From: Zygnema cylindricum
Lineage: Eukaryota > Streptophyta > Zygnematophyceae > Zygnematales > Zygnemataceae
NCBI GenBank assembly: GCA_037447655.1
Contig: JBBHKE010003396.1
Location: 1 to 31,426 of the forward strand
Length of the DNA: 31,426 nt
Direction of reading: 5' to 3'
Shown here: piece after piece, positions 20,044 to 30,652 of the stretch
Position numbering within the stretch: position 1 is the first letter of the stretch
Layout of the letters: every line of letters starts with the position of its first letter
Translations under genes and position numbers: made by a program
The notes under the pieces: model-generated
What the model was told of the DNA's origin: nothing
Databases searched by the model: none
Seen by the model: the letters and a program-made list of their open reading frames with translations, nothing else

Positions 20044-22715
20044 ATGCCACAAGTTGCTGCTGTTTCAGACTCGGATCTTCTTCCCAAAGATCTCAATGAG
20101 TTTAGGTCAAAATCTTATTGGGACTCTTTCTTTAAAAATCGTAAGAGTGTACCTTTTGAATGGTATGGTGATTGGAAGCAACTGCAGAAGCTCTTTGAAA
20201 AAGAATGTCACTTTACCGACGAGATTTTGGTGGTGGGTTGTGGAAACTCGGAGCTTTCACCTGATATGTATGATTCTGGCTATCTGCGTATCACAAATGT
20301 CGACTTTTCTCGCATTGTTATTGCTGAGATGCTGAAGAAGCACGTTAGGTCTCGGCCTCAAATGCGCTGGCTTCTTATGGACATCACCAAGATGACGGTA
20401 TGGTTTGTATTACACACCTTGGCTATATCCATCTCTATGCCAGCTGCTTTGACAACAAAGAGCCATGGGCAAAAAAGTTATGTAATCTGGTAGGATGAGG
20501 TGCAAACTTGATCCTATACCACAATCGTCAAAGTTTTTGGTTTTTCTTACCAAGTTTTATCTATCGGAAGAAATGCTCATGATCTTTCATGAGTTAGTTT
20601 GTTTGGATTGCTGCAAATAATATTGCTTACATATTAGCAACCTTGGAAATTTCACTTTACCATAATCATTTCTCAGTCAATGGCATTTCAATTTTGCTCA
20701 ATGAATATGTAAGAGTATACATTCTGGATAAACTGATGGGTTATAGAGGCTGGACAGTATGTTTTATTGGCATATGTAGTGATAGTGCCTACATTGTTTG
20801 GAAGAGAATATTTTGTCATGTAGAGAATTATAACCATTCACTGGAATTTGGACAAGCTAAATGTGGGATGTGCATATGAGGTCCGAGGTTTAGCTGACCA
20901 GGTTTTGTTCAAAGCTTGAATAGTTCTCTCCGGTACCAAAATCGAAAATGAAATCTAATTCTCACCATGTTGTTGTAGCACGTGGTTGAAGCAGAGGCAT
21001 AACTGTCTCCTGTGAAATGACCTGGTTTGTTGAGGCATAAGTGCTAATGTGTGTCTTGGAGGCGAAGATACCATTGCTTTACAATAGACCCAAGCGATTT
21101 GTATCAACTTGATGGAAACCTCCTTTTTGAAGCTTATGGTGATTGTCTCGAGTTTGAAAGCTAAACGTAGATTGGACTTGTCCAGACAAAAATAAAAAGG
21201 AATTGGAATAGAATTCTGAGGGAAATGACTAAGGACATTTTTACTCCCAAGTGAATTTTACAGACAGCTTTAGGCTTGTTCTAAGGTACAGGAGACGTAA
21301 CTCATTTTTACTACCAAGTGAATTTCACAGACAGCTTTAGGCTTGTTCTAAGGACAGGAGACGTAACTGGCTCTAGAGTTAGGAGCAATTGTGCATCATA
21401 GTCATAGCCTTGCCAACCACCAGACACATTTGCAAGTAATTGACAAAGTGTATGCGCAGGTCCTCAAGTGTTTTTTATGAGTTCAGATGTACTACACATG
21501 CTGACTTGCCAAAACATTTTTGTTTACTATCAATCGATTTGTCTTCAGAGTGTGTTATTAGCTTTCATTTTGTTTAATTCTTCATAATGCAATGTGAAGG
21601 AGGGTTTCAGCGGCTGATTATTCCACGTTTGAATTGGCCTGTCTTTTAGTAGATGCGCTTGTTAAGAATGATAAAATAAGTTTTAATGTCTTGTTTCTAC
21701 AGATGAAGGATGGGACTTTTGATGTTGTGGTTGATAAAGGAGGACTGGATGCACTTATGGGAGAGCCAGGTGCAGAGTCTCTCGAGGCCGGAAATCGTTT
21801 ACTCAGTGAGGTCTCGTCCATGACATGCCTGTAGCCTGGTCACTGTCCGTTACAGCTTGTTGTGTGCTGTTGTGTCTCTCTTTGCAGTGTCCGTGTCAGT
21901 CGATACTTTCCTTTCACAAAGGTGCGTGTTTACTTTTTGTCTTGAGTTTACGTTTGGATGTCGAAAGGGTTGGTGATAGCATGATTATCTCTCCATCTTG
22001 CGGAGAGTTAGTGAAGGCTAAGACTCTCCCTTGCTCCACTGCTTTTTTTGTGCTTCTATTCACAAAAGTGCTATGCACCTTATTGTAGTTCGCTGCTTTT
22101 TCGGTATTCTGCCCTGCGGTAATGCAGGGGAGTGCTGCACTCTATCTGAAGCAGAACGTGCAGTGCAGCCAGGAGCATAAATAGAGGGGAAGGTCGCCAT
22201 GGCAGGTGGCACGAGTTTTGCGGGAGGATGGACTTTATTTGTGCATCACTCTGGCACAGGAGCATGTGCTTGGTAAGCTCCTAACCTAGCTGTGCTGTAA
22301 GGACTGCAAGATTCTCCCAGTCCGAGTAGCATGCATGTCTTTTTAACTCGATGGAAATGGATTGCTTCTTGTGATGAAAAAACTGGTTTGTGTATTTCTG
22401 TGCTTTTTGGGATGAATTGGCGGTTTAAACTCTTGGAGCTAGTCCTCTGTAGGTGGATTGTGTCAATTATGAAAGCAGAAACTTGGATTAATGTTGGCTT
22501 GAAGGGTATTTTTTTCAACAGGCCTACTACTCGAGCGACTGCGGTACGGATGGACTATCACCGTTCATCTCATTCCACCACCTCCAGGCGACTGTCATTC
22601 AGGCCTACAACCTTTTCTTGTGGTTGCTACAAAGTCAGCAAAATCGATCGATAGTATTCCGTTGGTCACTCTTTCGTTTGGACGAATTCCTGGAGAGGGC
22701 ATGTACCCTGAGCAG
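20044..22715 (+). CDS. METTL13: METTL13-like gene, N-terminal methyltransferase domain (exons 1-4)
   Basis: Exon 1 (residues 1-118) has YWDSFFKNR, FEWYGDW and the cofactor-binding motif I, ILVVGCGNSELS (61-72), then NVDFS (85-89). Exon 2 (119-154) has FDVVVDKGGLDAL, the family's DKGxLDA signature. Exon 3 (155-177) has VARVLREDGLYLCITLAQEH. Exon 4 (177-241) has RYGWTITVHLIPPPPGD and PFLVVATKS, the last strands of the fold. All core motifs are intact. Confidence 0.93.
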
Positions 22716-25700
22716 GTGCACATTGCATAACAGGTTATGCGTCTGTTGTTATTTTCCTATTATTAACGTCGAGTTCAGGTGTTGACGTCGAGTGGGATCA
22801 TCTGATCTGACGCGATCGTTTCATTTTATCTTGTAGTTGACTGTGTGTCGGGGGATATATTCGATTTGATCCTTGGCTATGGCTGGCTTTGTTGGCGGTT
22901 GTTTGGGCGGTTTTTCTTGCATTTTTTGGCAGATGGCAGTGCTGTGGGCCCTTGTGGACGCAGAAAATGAGATGAGAACAAACGGGTTTTCCTCGGTTGG
23001 GCCCGAATTAAGTGACGTGACAGCAGGAGACTTAGGTGTTTTGCAGCCTGGTCGTTGTATTGTACAAGACCTTTCTGCTCTGGGACCAGATAAAAGTCCA
23101 CGCTATACTGCAACTATTCTTGATGCAAAGACGGAGGCTGGAAGTTGCAGCTACCAGTGTGCTGTTTTTTTGGTTCCTCAGGTGCGTTGCTCTACCTCTT
23201 GCAGGTTCATCTCTTCATCTCTTCAATTTTATCATCATTTTCCTCACCTTCAAAAGCCCTATCATCATCGTTCCCTTCATCTCTTCATCTCTTCATTTCG
23301 TCGTCTGTATTGAGGGGTAAAAAAGATTAGGGACTCGGTTACAGTACTGTACTCGCTGTTTGGCATAACTCAAAGAACAACGTTGGAGGAAAACAATTTC
23401 ACATACCAAAACTTCGTCTGAGAGGAGGGAGTCTGTATATGCCTTCATGAATGATGTCTAGCAAGTGAAAAAGGATGGTCGTTCATCATCTGTCGACTAA
23501 AAAACTCTACTTAAAAAAAGAAATCGTCCCATGGGCAGAAAGACCATGGGATTGTCCTGTGAGGGTCTTAGCACTTAGTAGGACCTTATTTTGCCAATTT
23601 TCATTGTATTGGGAGTCTCTTTTTTTTCTTGTGGGTCTGAGATTGTTGCTTTCAAATAACTTCATGTGTTCCAAGTCATTTAAGGTGATGAAACCGGCTT
23701 TGCTTATACTGAACGAAGGTGGTAGAGCCAAAGGTGATGAAACCAAAAGTGGTAAAAACAGAGGTAGGAAAACCAAAGGTGGTAAAACCGAAGGTGATAA
23801 AACCAAAGGTGATGATTTAAAGGTGTAAAAAATTATCTGGGAAATGGCGCTGTGAGCTAATAGTGAGGAGTATGGGTGTGTTGACAGGGTAGAGAGCACG
23901 AATGGCTTTTTGCGGCGGAGGAAGGTCAATGGCAGCTGTTGGAGACTGCCAGTACTGAGCGTCTTATCCTTGTGAGGTTTTTAGGGTTCTTAGGACTTTG
24001 GGTGCTTGAAACAAACTGAAATCGGTCGAATACGATCTAGTTAAGTAGACTGTACCAGTGAAGATATAATTAATCTTCATGGACACATATGGCCATTGCA
24101 TAACGCAAAATATCACAGAGGCTTGGGAAATTGCTGGAAGTTTTTGAGCTTGTCTTTGTTGGGCAACATGCCTTACAATATCTTCACATGGGAGGGGGAG
24201 GGGGAGGAGGGGGAAGGGACGAGGATCATCAATATCCATGATCATCCCTAAGCTTCCACTAGTTGTGACAGCCGTAGATGGCCCATGACTTGTGCCTGAG
24301 TGTTTAGTTTTTCTACCAGATGTACCTGTTTAGCGAGGCTTGTCCCGGTCTGTTTTTTATCTTTAACATGTTCACTCGGAGGTTAGTAGTGAAGGTTACA
24401 CTGAAGTACAGCTAAAAAAAGAGGTCAAGCTTTTTTGAAGCCAATGGATCTGTGAGAGAGAGGGTGAGAGAAAAAGAGAAACGGGGAGGGTGGAGAGGGG
24501 AGAGGGAGAGGGGAGAGGGGAGAGGAAGAGAGAGAGGGGAGGGGGAGGGGAGAAGAGAGGTGAGTGGGGGAGGGGGAGAGGGAGAGAGGGAGAGAGAGAC
24601 AGTGAGAGAGAGGGAGAGGGAGAGAGGAAGAGAGGGAGAGGGAGGGAGAGAGAGACAGTGAGAGAGAGAGGGAGGGAGAGAGAGAAGCTGAAACCAAAGA
24701 TTGGGTGGGCAGGTCAAGCTCAATCGTGGGCATACATTTGGCACAAGTGCCGATGTGCAGGTATGCATTAAGTTTCATTTCTTTGTAACTAAAAGCATCA
24801 CTGTTTGTGTTCAGTCTTTTGCAGAATGTTTGCTACAGTGCCAGGTGCCAAATGGTGAATTGTTATATGCAATGTTGTATAACAAGGTTGTATGCATACA
24901 ATATGCAATGCTTTCGTTGACTGGCTCTTAAAATCACAACACTGTTTCAGGGACAAGCACTCTAGAGTGTGGCAAGAGGACGAGATTTAATATTCATCGT
25001 TGATGAGCCTGGATTGTTGTGATTCTTAGTGTAAAATACTTAAGTTCTTGTGAACATGCAATTCTTAAAGCTGTTTGTTCTTTGGACAGGCAGAACTTTC
25101 CCCTCTTGTGCTTCAGCTTGCATCAGTAACTTGTCGCAGAAAAAAGATTCCCATTCCGTGAGTCTTTTAAAACCAACTGTTTCCTCATGCAGTGATGTAG
25201 TAGTTGTTTATAAACCTTATTGAGATTGTGGTAATGCAAGATTTTCTGGTCTCTTAGAGAAGTAAATCATGAGTCGTTATTTGGTGCTGTTTTTCTTTGC
25301 CTTCTGACCACAAAATAGCGTTAGTAATATTTGTTTCTTTCTTAACGTTTAAGCAGTTCAAAAACAGCCTCTTGGAACTGAGTTAGAGTTAAGAAGCCTA
25401 GTACAAACCCGACGCTATTAATTTTTGTCCTCTAATAACGGTTCACGACTAGTCAAGCTGACCCTTGTCAAAAGGAGAATTTTCCAATGTTGATGTTTGA
25501 GACAAAGGACCGTCGCTTGGGATCTTTTGCTTTTGCATCAAATTTGTGAAGACAGGTTGTCTGTAACTCAAAATGTTTGAATCCAAAAGCGATATGGAAA
25601 TGAATATGTAAAGTGATTCTGAAGTCCTCATTTCTCTGTAACTTTTTTTATGTGCAGATTTATGACCACTGGTGATGGCATAGGGAAGCGATCAATACTC

Positions 25701-28700
25701 GAAGAGGTTCCTTTCTGCACATTGACACCTTTTTTTTTCTCAGTTACTTTTTTTTCTTAGTTAGTAAAAACGCATTTGGATTGGGCGAGTCGCATGTGGA
25801 GTAGATGCAGTGGCTGGGACATGGATGGAATTGAAGTTTAAAGGCGAAAATAGACTCAAGATTTTAACTGTCTTGCACAGAAAAAATCTCGGTTTGTGTT
25901 GAGGTTTCCCTGAAGATTAATTTGGTGTAAATATAAAGCCCTCTTGTGAAGCTCAAGAAGACGTGAACACAACTTTTTCTCTCTGTAGATTGAAAAATCG
26001 CCAGTCACAGGGCGCAACGCTGAAAAAAAAAGCAAAAAGCATTTGCAATATTTTTCTTGGCATGTTGAAAATTGGTTTTTAACTCTTTGATGTCCATTCC
26101 TTGGTATTTTTATGAGAATGAAGAAGAATGTACATGGAAACTATGCAGCTCATTCATATAGTTTCGCCCACATTGCACATCAAGGATTTATCCTGGTTCG
26201 GCTATATCAAGGGCCTTTTAGGGTTTTTCAGGGTTACTTCTTATCCTTGTAATGACTTGGAACAGGTAGAGTCTCCCTTCACTGGTCGTCTTTTGGTTGA
26301 AGACGTTGAACTGGCATCCAATGGAGCTTCAAACCATCGAACTAACTTACGCCGCCTTGTCTTCGAGCGAAGCCTCAATCTCGTACAATCGGAAGTTGCC
26401 CTGAAGGTGGAGGAGGCAGGAGGAGGAGGTGGTAACAAAAAAGGAGGAGGGAAGAAGGTTACGACACTTGCTGAGCCAGTTTACAACAGAGGTAGTGAGA
26501 CAGCCGTGAGTGCATGGAAAGTCGACCATAGTTACTTGGCAAGTGAATACCATGTGGCGATTATTGCTGGTCTTGCGCTGCTACAGCCACAGTTAACAGG
26601 AGCTCTAGAAGAAAATAGAACAGTGAGTATGACAGATCTTACTCCTGGTCCTGCATCTATGGCTGCTGTATGGGAACGGATCTTGTTTTTACCCATTTTG
26701 TATCCATTGTGTGCAGATCACAGCAGAAATGAAGTAAATCTTATCTTTTCTGTGATAGAGGTGAAATGCTGAGGACAGCAAGGTGGTCATATACTGTTTG
26801 GGATTATCTGGAAACTTTGAAGCATGAAATTAACATTGTCGTCACTCGCTTGGTGTCTTAGCTATGTGAGGTAACGGACAGAACAAAACGAATTCTGACT
26901 TGAAAGGTTAGAATAGAACTGTTGAAGATGGTGTCCTTTCTGGATATGGTTGGGTTGATGAGAATGGTTGACAAGACCATAGCTGAGTACACCGTGTATC
27001 ATTATTAGCGTTAGTGTTTTTTTTGCCTTTTAAATCAACTTTTCTCCATGCACATTTGTCAGATGATTAATCTGATGGTTGCGATGCAATGGTAAGATCG
27101 TTACCTTCCGATTGGCGGACTCCCAACAGAAATCGTACACGTGTACATGGAAAAAAGCTAATATATGTGGCGAAAAAAACATTACCTCTAATAACGATAC
27201 ACGGACTAGCTGATAAGTGGATCAATATGTCAGTGGTTAATGGCCGAGAGGTTTGAAAGTAACAAGATTTATAAGATGAGCAATTCTTGGGACGTAACAG
27301 TCTCATGTTCGGTACTGGTGGAAGAAGTTGCTGCATTGTTGCTCATGGGTGATCATTTTTTTTTCACATTTTTTAGTTTGTTTAACGGAACATCTTACAA
27401 AGTTTGTGGAGAGTATTTGTGACAATGTTTGTACAGGTGACGGCCATGGTGGTAGGACTAGGAGGCGGGGCACTGCCGATGTTTCTGCGACACCATTTTC
27501 CAATGTTGCATACAACAGTAATGGCCACATGCCACTTTTTAATGGTTTTTACAGTTTTTAGGGTTTTTAAGGGTGTTTCCTTACCGAGTCGTAAGGCATC
27601 ATTAGAATTGGGAATTTTGTTGGTCTTTGTGTGCATCTCTTAAAAGCATTGGTCACGCAATAGTGAGAAGCATAATTTAGAGATCAGGAACTATTTGCAT
27701 GCACAAATTTATGTACCAGAAATGTACAGTATAACTGGAGAGGATCTAATGTCAGGTTTCAAAACTGTTATGATTATGTTGAAGCAGAAAGAGAGGGTAA
27801 TCGCAGTGACAGGGCAGACAGGCAGGGAGTTTTACTGTCACGAAAGGGAGAAATTGGAAACAGAGCTTAGAGTAAAGCTTGCAGAAGTTACAAAATAGTT
27901 GCTACTGTATTTCTAGGGCACATGGAACAGACCTTACAGGGAAAGCTGCTGTGGGGTTGCATAGAGGGGAGGGGACTTGTTTTGTGTTGTTATCAATTGG
28001 GGCTTAAATTTTCTGTTCTAATTCTGACTTATTAAACGGGGATAAAGGGGGGCTGTAGGTGGTGGAGCTGGATGCTGTAGTGGCAGAGGTTGCCAAGAAA
28101 CATTTTGAATTTCTTCCTGATTCGGAGTTGCAGGTATCTCCTCGTGAAGCACTATTTTGCTTAATAGTAGCAAGGACTGGTTGCACTATCAAAAATTGCT
28201 CACGTTCTAGTAATTTGTACAGTTTTGTGAGTACCCGTGCATAACTCACTCACGTTTCACTCACAGAACGTGATAAAATTTCAATAATGTACCCAGGCTA
28301 TAATGTTTCACCGGAGCATAATTTCTTCAATAACTTTTCTTACAGGTCATATTATCGGATTATGTCTGTCAGAGTGCTCGAACGTAGTAGAGGCTCCAGA
28401 GTGATAAAAAAAAAGTTTTCTATGCCACGTATAAACAGGACTTTTACACATTTTTGCCAAGGTGCTGAAAAACATGCGAAGTGTAACTTTGTTTAGTCAC
28501 ACTTGTTGGCTTCATTACAGGGAATCATTTACCGCCACTCACGTTTTTAAGCTCCATATCTTCTTCCTATGTCCTTTTTGCAGTTAAAAGTTGGTGATGG
28601 TCTTGAAGAAGTGGAGGTTCTCGCCAACATTGCATTGTTGTGGCACCAAAGCTCTACAAAGGGATCCAATAACCAGGAAACTTTTAGCAATTCCAGAGGG

Positions 28701-30447
28701 GAGGACTTTACAGGCAACGAAGAAGGGAGCCACTCGGCAACGCAGGAGGAAGTTGAAGGCTCTGTGGCTAAATTGACAATGTGCGAAAATGTGACGACAG
28801 AACCAGGCAAACAAGGTGTGACACAAAAAACAGAAGATCCTAGATTGCACCTTCTCGTGGTGGACGCAGACTCTGACGACCCACAAAGGTGCTCTATCCT
28901 CTCTAAACCCATAGTACGCAGTTGCTCATTATGGTCGGAAATGTTGATTGGTCTGATAAACAAGGTTGTTGCGATAAACAGGACACCTGGCAAGCATTTG
29001 AGAAATCCTCTAAACTTCAAGCATACAGCAGCCAAAGGCTATTTTCTGGTGATTTTTGATCATGTAGGTTGTTGGTGAGCTATAAATAGCTAATGTTCAG
29101 TTTCTCACTTGTGCTCTTTTTCTTTTTTTTCTTTTTCTTTTTCGTTTAAATGAATATCGTATGTATATTGAGAATTATTTCTCGATACTTGGTTCAGGGA
29201 ATTGATTTGGCCCTTAATAGCGATTTTACTGGTTTGCTTATCGATCCCGATATTTGATACGATGGCCGTTGCAAATAAAAAATAAAACGTGTGAATCTCC
29301 GCAATTTGTCAAGGTGTAGCTGTCCGATTACAAATGGATGCGAAACTGGTCATAGTACAAAAAATTCGTCAAAGATTCGCAAGATTTTTGCAAAATCTGA
29401 TGAACGTGTAAGTTGAGGAGACCTTGTAACGTTTCCATGTGCCATAAGTACAATTGTCACGCACAATTGCCGTTGCCCCATTTTTCAGGTCCGTACAGGA
29501 TACATTACACCTTTTAGTACTGAACTGCCGCGCATAAAGTACCAAATTTGGATAAAATCTCGCAACACAGAAAGGTACTGTATCTTATCTAATATCGTGT
29601 CAGCAGAATATTGCAGACGATACAATATCGCTTGGCAGAACTTGAGACGTCTCGTCATGGTACAGCAAAAATATATGTATCGCAAGAATTTCAATACGAT
29701 GTACTACGAATGACAGTGATTCCTTCATTGTTGTTGCAGAATAGGGATGAGCTGTCCGCCTGAAGCCTTTTTGGGAATTCCATTTTTGAAGGCGGCAAGA
29801 ACGGCTCTCCATCCTTTGGGTCTATTGGCCGTCAATGTAGTGGCACGTAGCACTGCCCCGTATGAAGCCGCGATATCTGCCCTTGTTCAGGTGAGTTGAG
29901 GATGGTTTACTAGCAAAAACCAGTGTCTGTATCAAAGTGTTAATCAAATGAAAGAAGTGAAAGAAGTGAAGAACGAAAGTAGCAAGAGAAGTGAAGCGAA
30001 GGGTTCTTAATCAAAGCTCTAATCAAATGAAAGAAGTGAAGTGTTTTTAAATCAAAGTGCTAGTCAACTGAAAGTAGTATTTCTAAATCCGTTTTCAGGC
30101 TTGTCTTTTCTGCTAATAGCACTACATATAGAAACCACAGGGTCCTGTGCAGAACTGTGACCTTTAGGTGAGCATTGAACGTAAATGTTAATAGTTTCTG
30201 GCTTTTCTCTGTGCAGGTGTTTGAAGAGGTGTACGAACTCAATGTTGATGAGGATGTCAACCGGGTTTTGTTCGCTCTTCCGTCTCCTTCCGAGGTTATC
30301 CTCTCAGGAAAAGGTTATAATGTTGCGGCGGAAAGTCTGGTTGCTCTCTCTTCTCAGCATGCTCCGTGGGAACAATCGTCCCTTGTTACCGGCCATATTG
30401 ATAACCTACGGCTTGTCGGGCAACATGGAACGGTCAAGAAGTCCTGA
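20044..30447 (+). CDS. METTL13: METTL13-like eEF1A lysine and N-terminal methyltransferase, 15 exons, 806 codons
   Basis: The family holds two seven-beta-strand methyltransferase domains. In human METTL13 they methylate eEF1A at Lys55 (N-terminal domain) and at its N-terminus (C-terminal domain), using S-adenosylmethionine in the cytoplasm. The same role here is inferred. Exons: 20044-20397, 21703-21810, 22206-22272, 22522-22715, 22933-23181, 23888-23971, 24713-24760, 25090-25157, 25658-25706, 26266-26622, 27437-27517, 28059-28133, 28584-28888, 29740-29890, 30217-30447. All introns are GT-AG and every join keeps frame, with 2421 coding bases in all. The protein is about 100 residues longer than human METTL13, mostly from an insert in exon 13. 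The start fits because SYWDSFF and EWYGDW follow at the usual distance. Confidence 0.93.
20398..21702. other. METTL13-like intron 1
   Basis: This 1.3-kb intron starts GTATGG and ends CTACAG. Its only notable feature is the tandem duplication at 21236-21367. Confidence 0.8.
21236..21367 (+). repeat. 66-bp tandem duplication in METTL13-like intron 1
   Basis: The two copies run from CATTTTTACTCCCAAGTGAA to GAGACGTAACT and from CATTTTTACTACCAAGTGAA to GAGACGTAACT. They differ by only a few bases and a one- or two-base indel, so the duplication is recent. Confidence 0.9.
22933..26622 (+). CDS. METTL13: METTL13-like gene, central linker region (exons 5-10)
   Basis: Exon 5 (residues 242-324) contains RYTATILDAKT and QCAVFLVPQ. 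Exon 6 (325-352) has GREHEWLFAAEEGQWQL. Exon 7 (353-368) is a 48-base micro-exon encoding VKLNRGHTFGTSADVQ. Exon 8 begins AELSPLVLQLA, and exon 9 has FMTTGDGIGKRS. Exon 10 (408-526) has FTGRLLVEDVE, RRLVFERSLNLVQSE, a Gly/Lys-rich loop (458-470) that looks lineage-specific, and DHSYLASEYHVAIIAG, which opens the C-terminal domain. Confidence 0.9.
23708..23823 (+). repeat. Minisatellite of about 15 bp in METTL13-like intron 5
   Basis: Units approximate GGTGATAAAACCAAA, about seven to eight copies, ending just before AAAGGTGTAAAA. The array reads open in one frame as a Lys/Gly/Thr-rich string but lies between exons 5 and 6 and is not joined to either. Confidence 0.85.
24453..24688 (+). repeat. 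Purine (GA/GGGA) microsatellite before a micro-exon
   Basis: About 236 bases are almost pure G and A on the coding strand. The tract ends only about 24 bases before the 48-base exon 7 at 24713, occupying the place where an intron's pyrimidine tract usually lies. Confidence 0.95.
25265..25449. mobile_element. Short TA-flanked element in METTL13-like intron 8
   Basis: TA at 25263-25264 is followed by AATCATGAGTCGTTATTTGG. The right end CTCTAATAACGGTTCACGAC is followed by TA (25450-25451). Read in reverse, its interior matches the 17751 copy, including TGACCACAAAATAGCG. Confidence 0.7.
26990..27206. mobile_element. Short TA-flanked element in METTL13-like intron 10
   Basis: The left end CACCGTGTATCATTATTAGC is preceded by TA (26988-26989). 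The right end CTCTAATAACGATACACGGA plus C is followed by TA (27207-27208). The ends are imperfect complements; the 217-bp body is non-coding. Confidence 0.75.
27437..30447 (+). CDS. METTL13: METTL13-like gene, C-terminal spermidine-synthase-like methyltransferase domain (exons 11-15)
   Basis: Exon 11 (residues 527-553) has MVVGLGGGALPMFL, motif I. Exon 12 (554-578) has VVELDAVVAEVAKKHF, with the acidic residue expected to bind the cofactor. Exon 13 (579-680) has VGDGLEEVE, then a polar insert (about 592-664), then LLVVDADSDD. Exon 14 (680-730) has MSCPPEAFL and GLLAVNVVARS. Exon 15 (731-806) has VFEEVYELNVDEDVNRVLFA and a tail ending GQHGTVKKS. The last codons lie in the first unit of a tandem repeat. 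Confidence 0.92.
29930..30085 (+). repeat. AATCAAATGAAAGAAGTGAA repeats in the last METTL13-like intron
   Basis: Three diverged units of ATCAAAGTGCTAATCAAATG plus GAAGTGAA-type strings lie between exons 14 and 15. They are purine-rich and non-coding. Confidence 0.6.
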
Positions 30448-30652
30448 GCAATAATTGTAGACTGTTACTGCACTGCGGCTTTTGGGGAACATGGAAAAGT
30501 TAAGAAGTCTTGTAGACTGTCAGGCTATTACGGCTTGTCTTGCAGCATGGAACCGTTAAGAAGTCTTGAGCATAATTGTAGACTATTAACTTACAACGGC
30601 TTGTGAGGCAACATGGAACCGTTACGAAGTATTGAATAATAATTGGAGGCCA
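30409..30652 (+). repeat. Four-unit tandem repeat spanning the METTL13-like stop codon
   Basis: Units of about 55-67 bases share ACGGCTTGT, GGCAACATGGAACCGTTAAG, AAGTCTTGAG and AATTGTAGACT. Unit 1 (30409-30475) contains the last codons and the TGA at 30445-30447. Units 2-4 lie in the 3' untranslated region. Confidence 0.88.

Noticed and set aside
23205-23305. CATCTCTTCATCTCTTC pyrimidine repeats after exon 5
   Set aside because: Simple-sequence runs within an intron; nothing beyond low complexity.
23507-23929. 140-codon minus-strand frame and the 117-codon plus-strand frame at 23475-23828
   Set aside because: Both read through the 15-bp minisatellite in an intron and have repeat-derived composition.
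23971-23978. Alternative donor for METTL13-like exon 6 at GTTTTT (23977)
   Set aside because: It leaves two extra bases and breaks phase with exon 7; GTGAGG at 23972 keeps the frame and is the better donor.
24412-24778. Open frames of 93-118 codons on both strands of the GA microsatellite
   Set aside because: A purine repeat without stops gives open frames in several registers; the composition is simple and they overlap an intron and exon 7.
24825-24900. Possible extra METTL13-like exon after TTTTGCAG near 24825
   Set aside because: In the required frame it meets a stop within a dozen codons, and exon 7 already joins exon 8 in phase.
26128-26265. ATG and upstream part of the 214-codon frame containing exon 10
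   Set aside because: It is intron sequence open by chance; family similarity starts at the AG acceptor before 26266, and the preceding exon joins there in phase. The part after 26622 is likewise intron.
28547-29035. 162-codon antisense frame over METTL13-like exon 13
   Set aside because: It is a shadow of the coding exon; the sense strand has the conserved motifs and matching splice sites.
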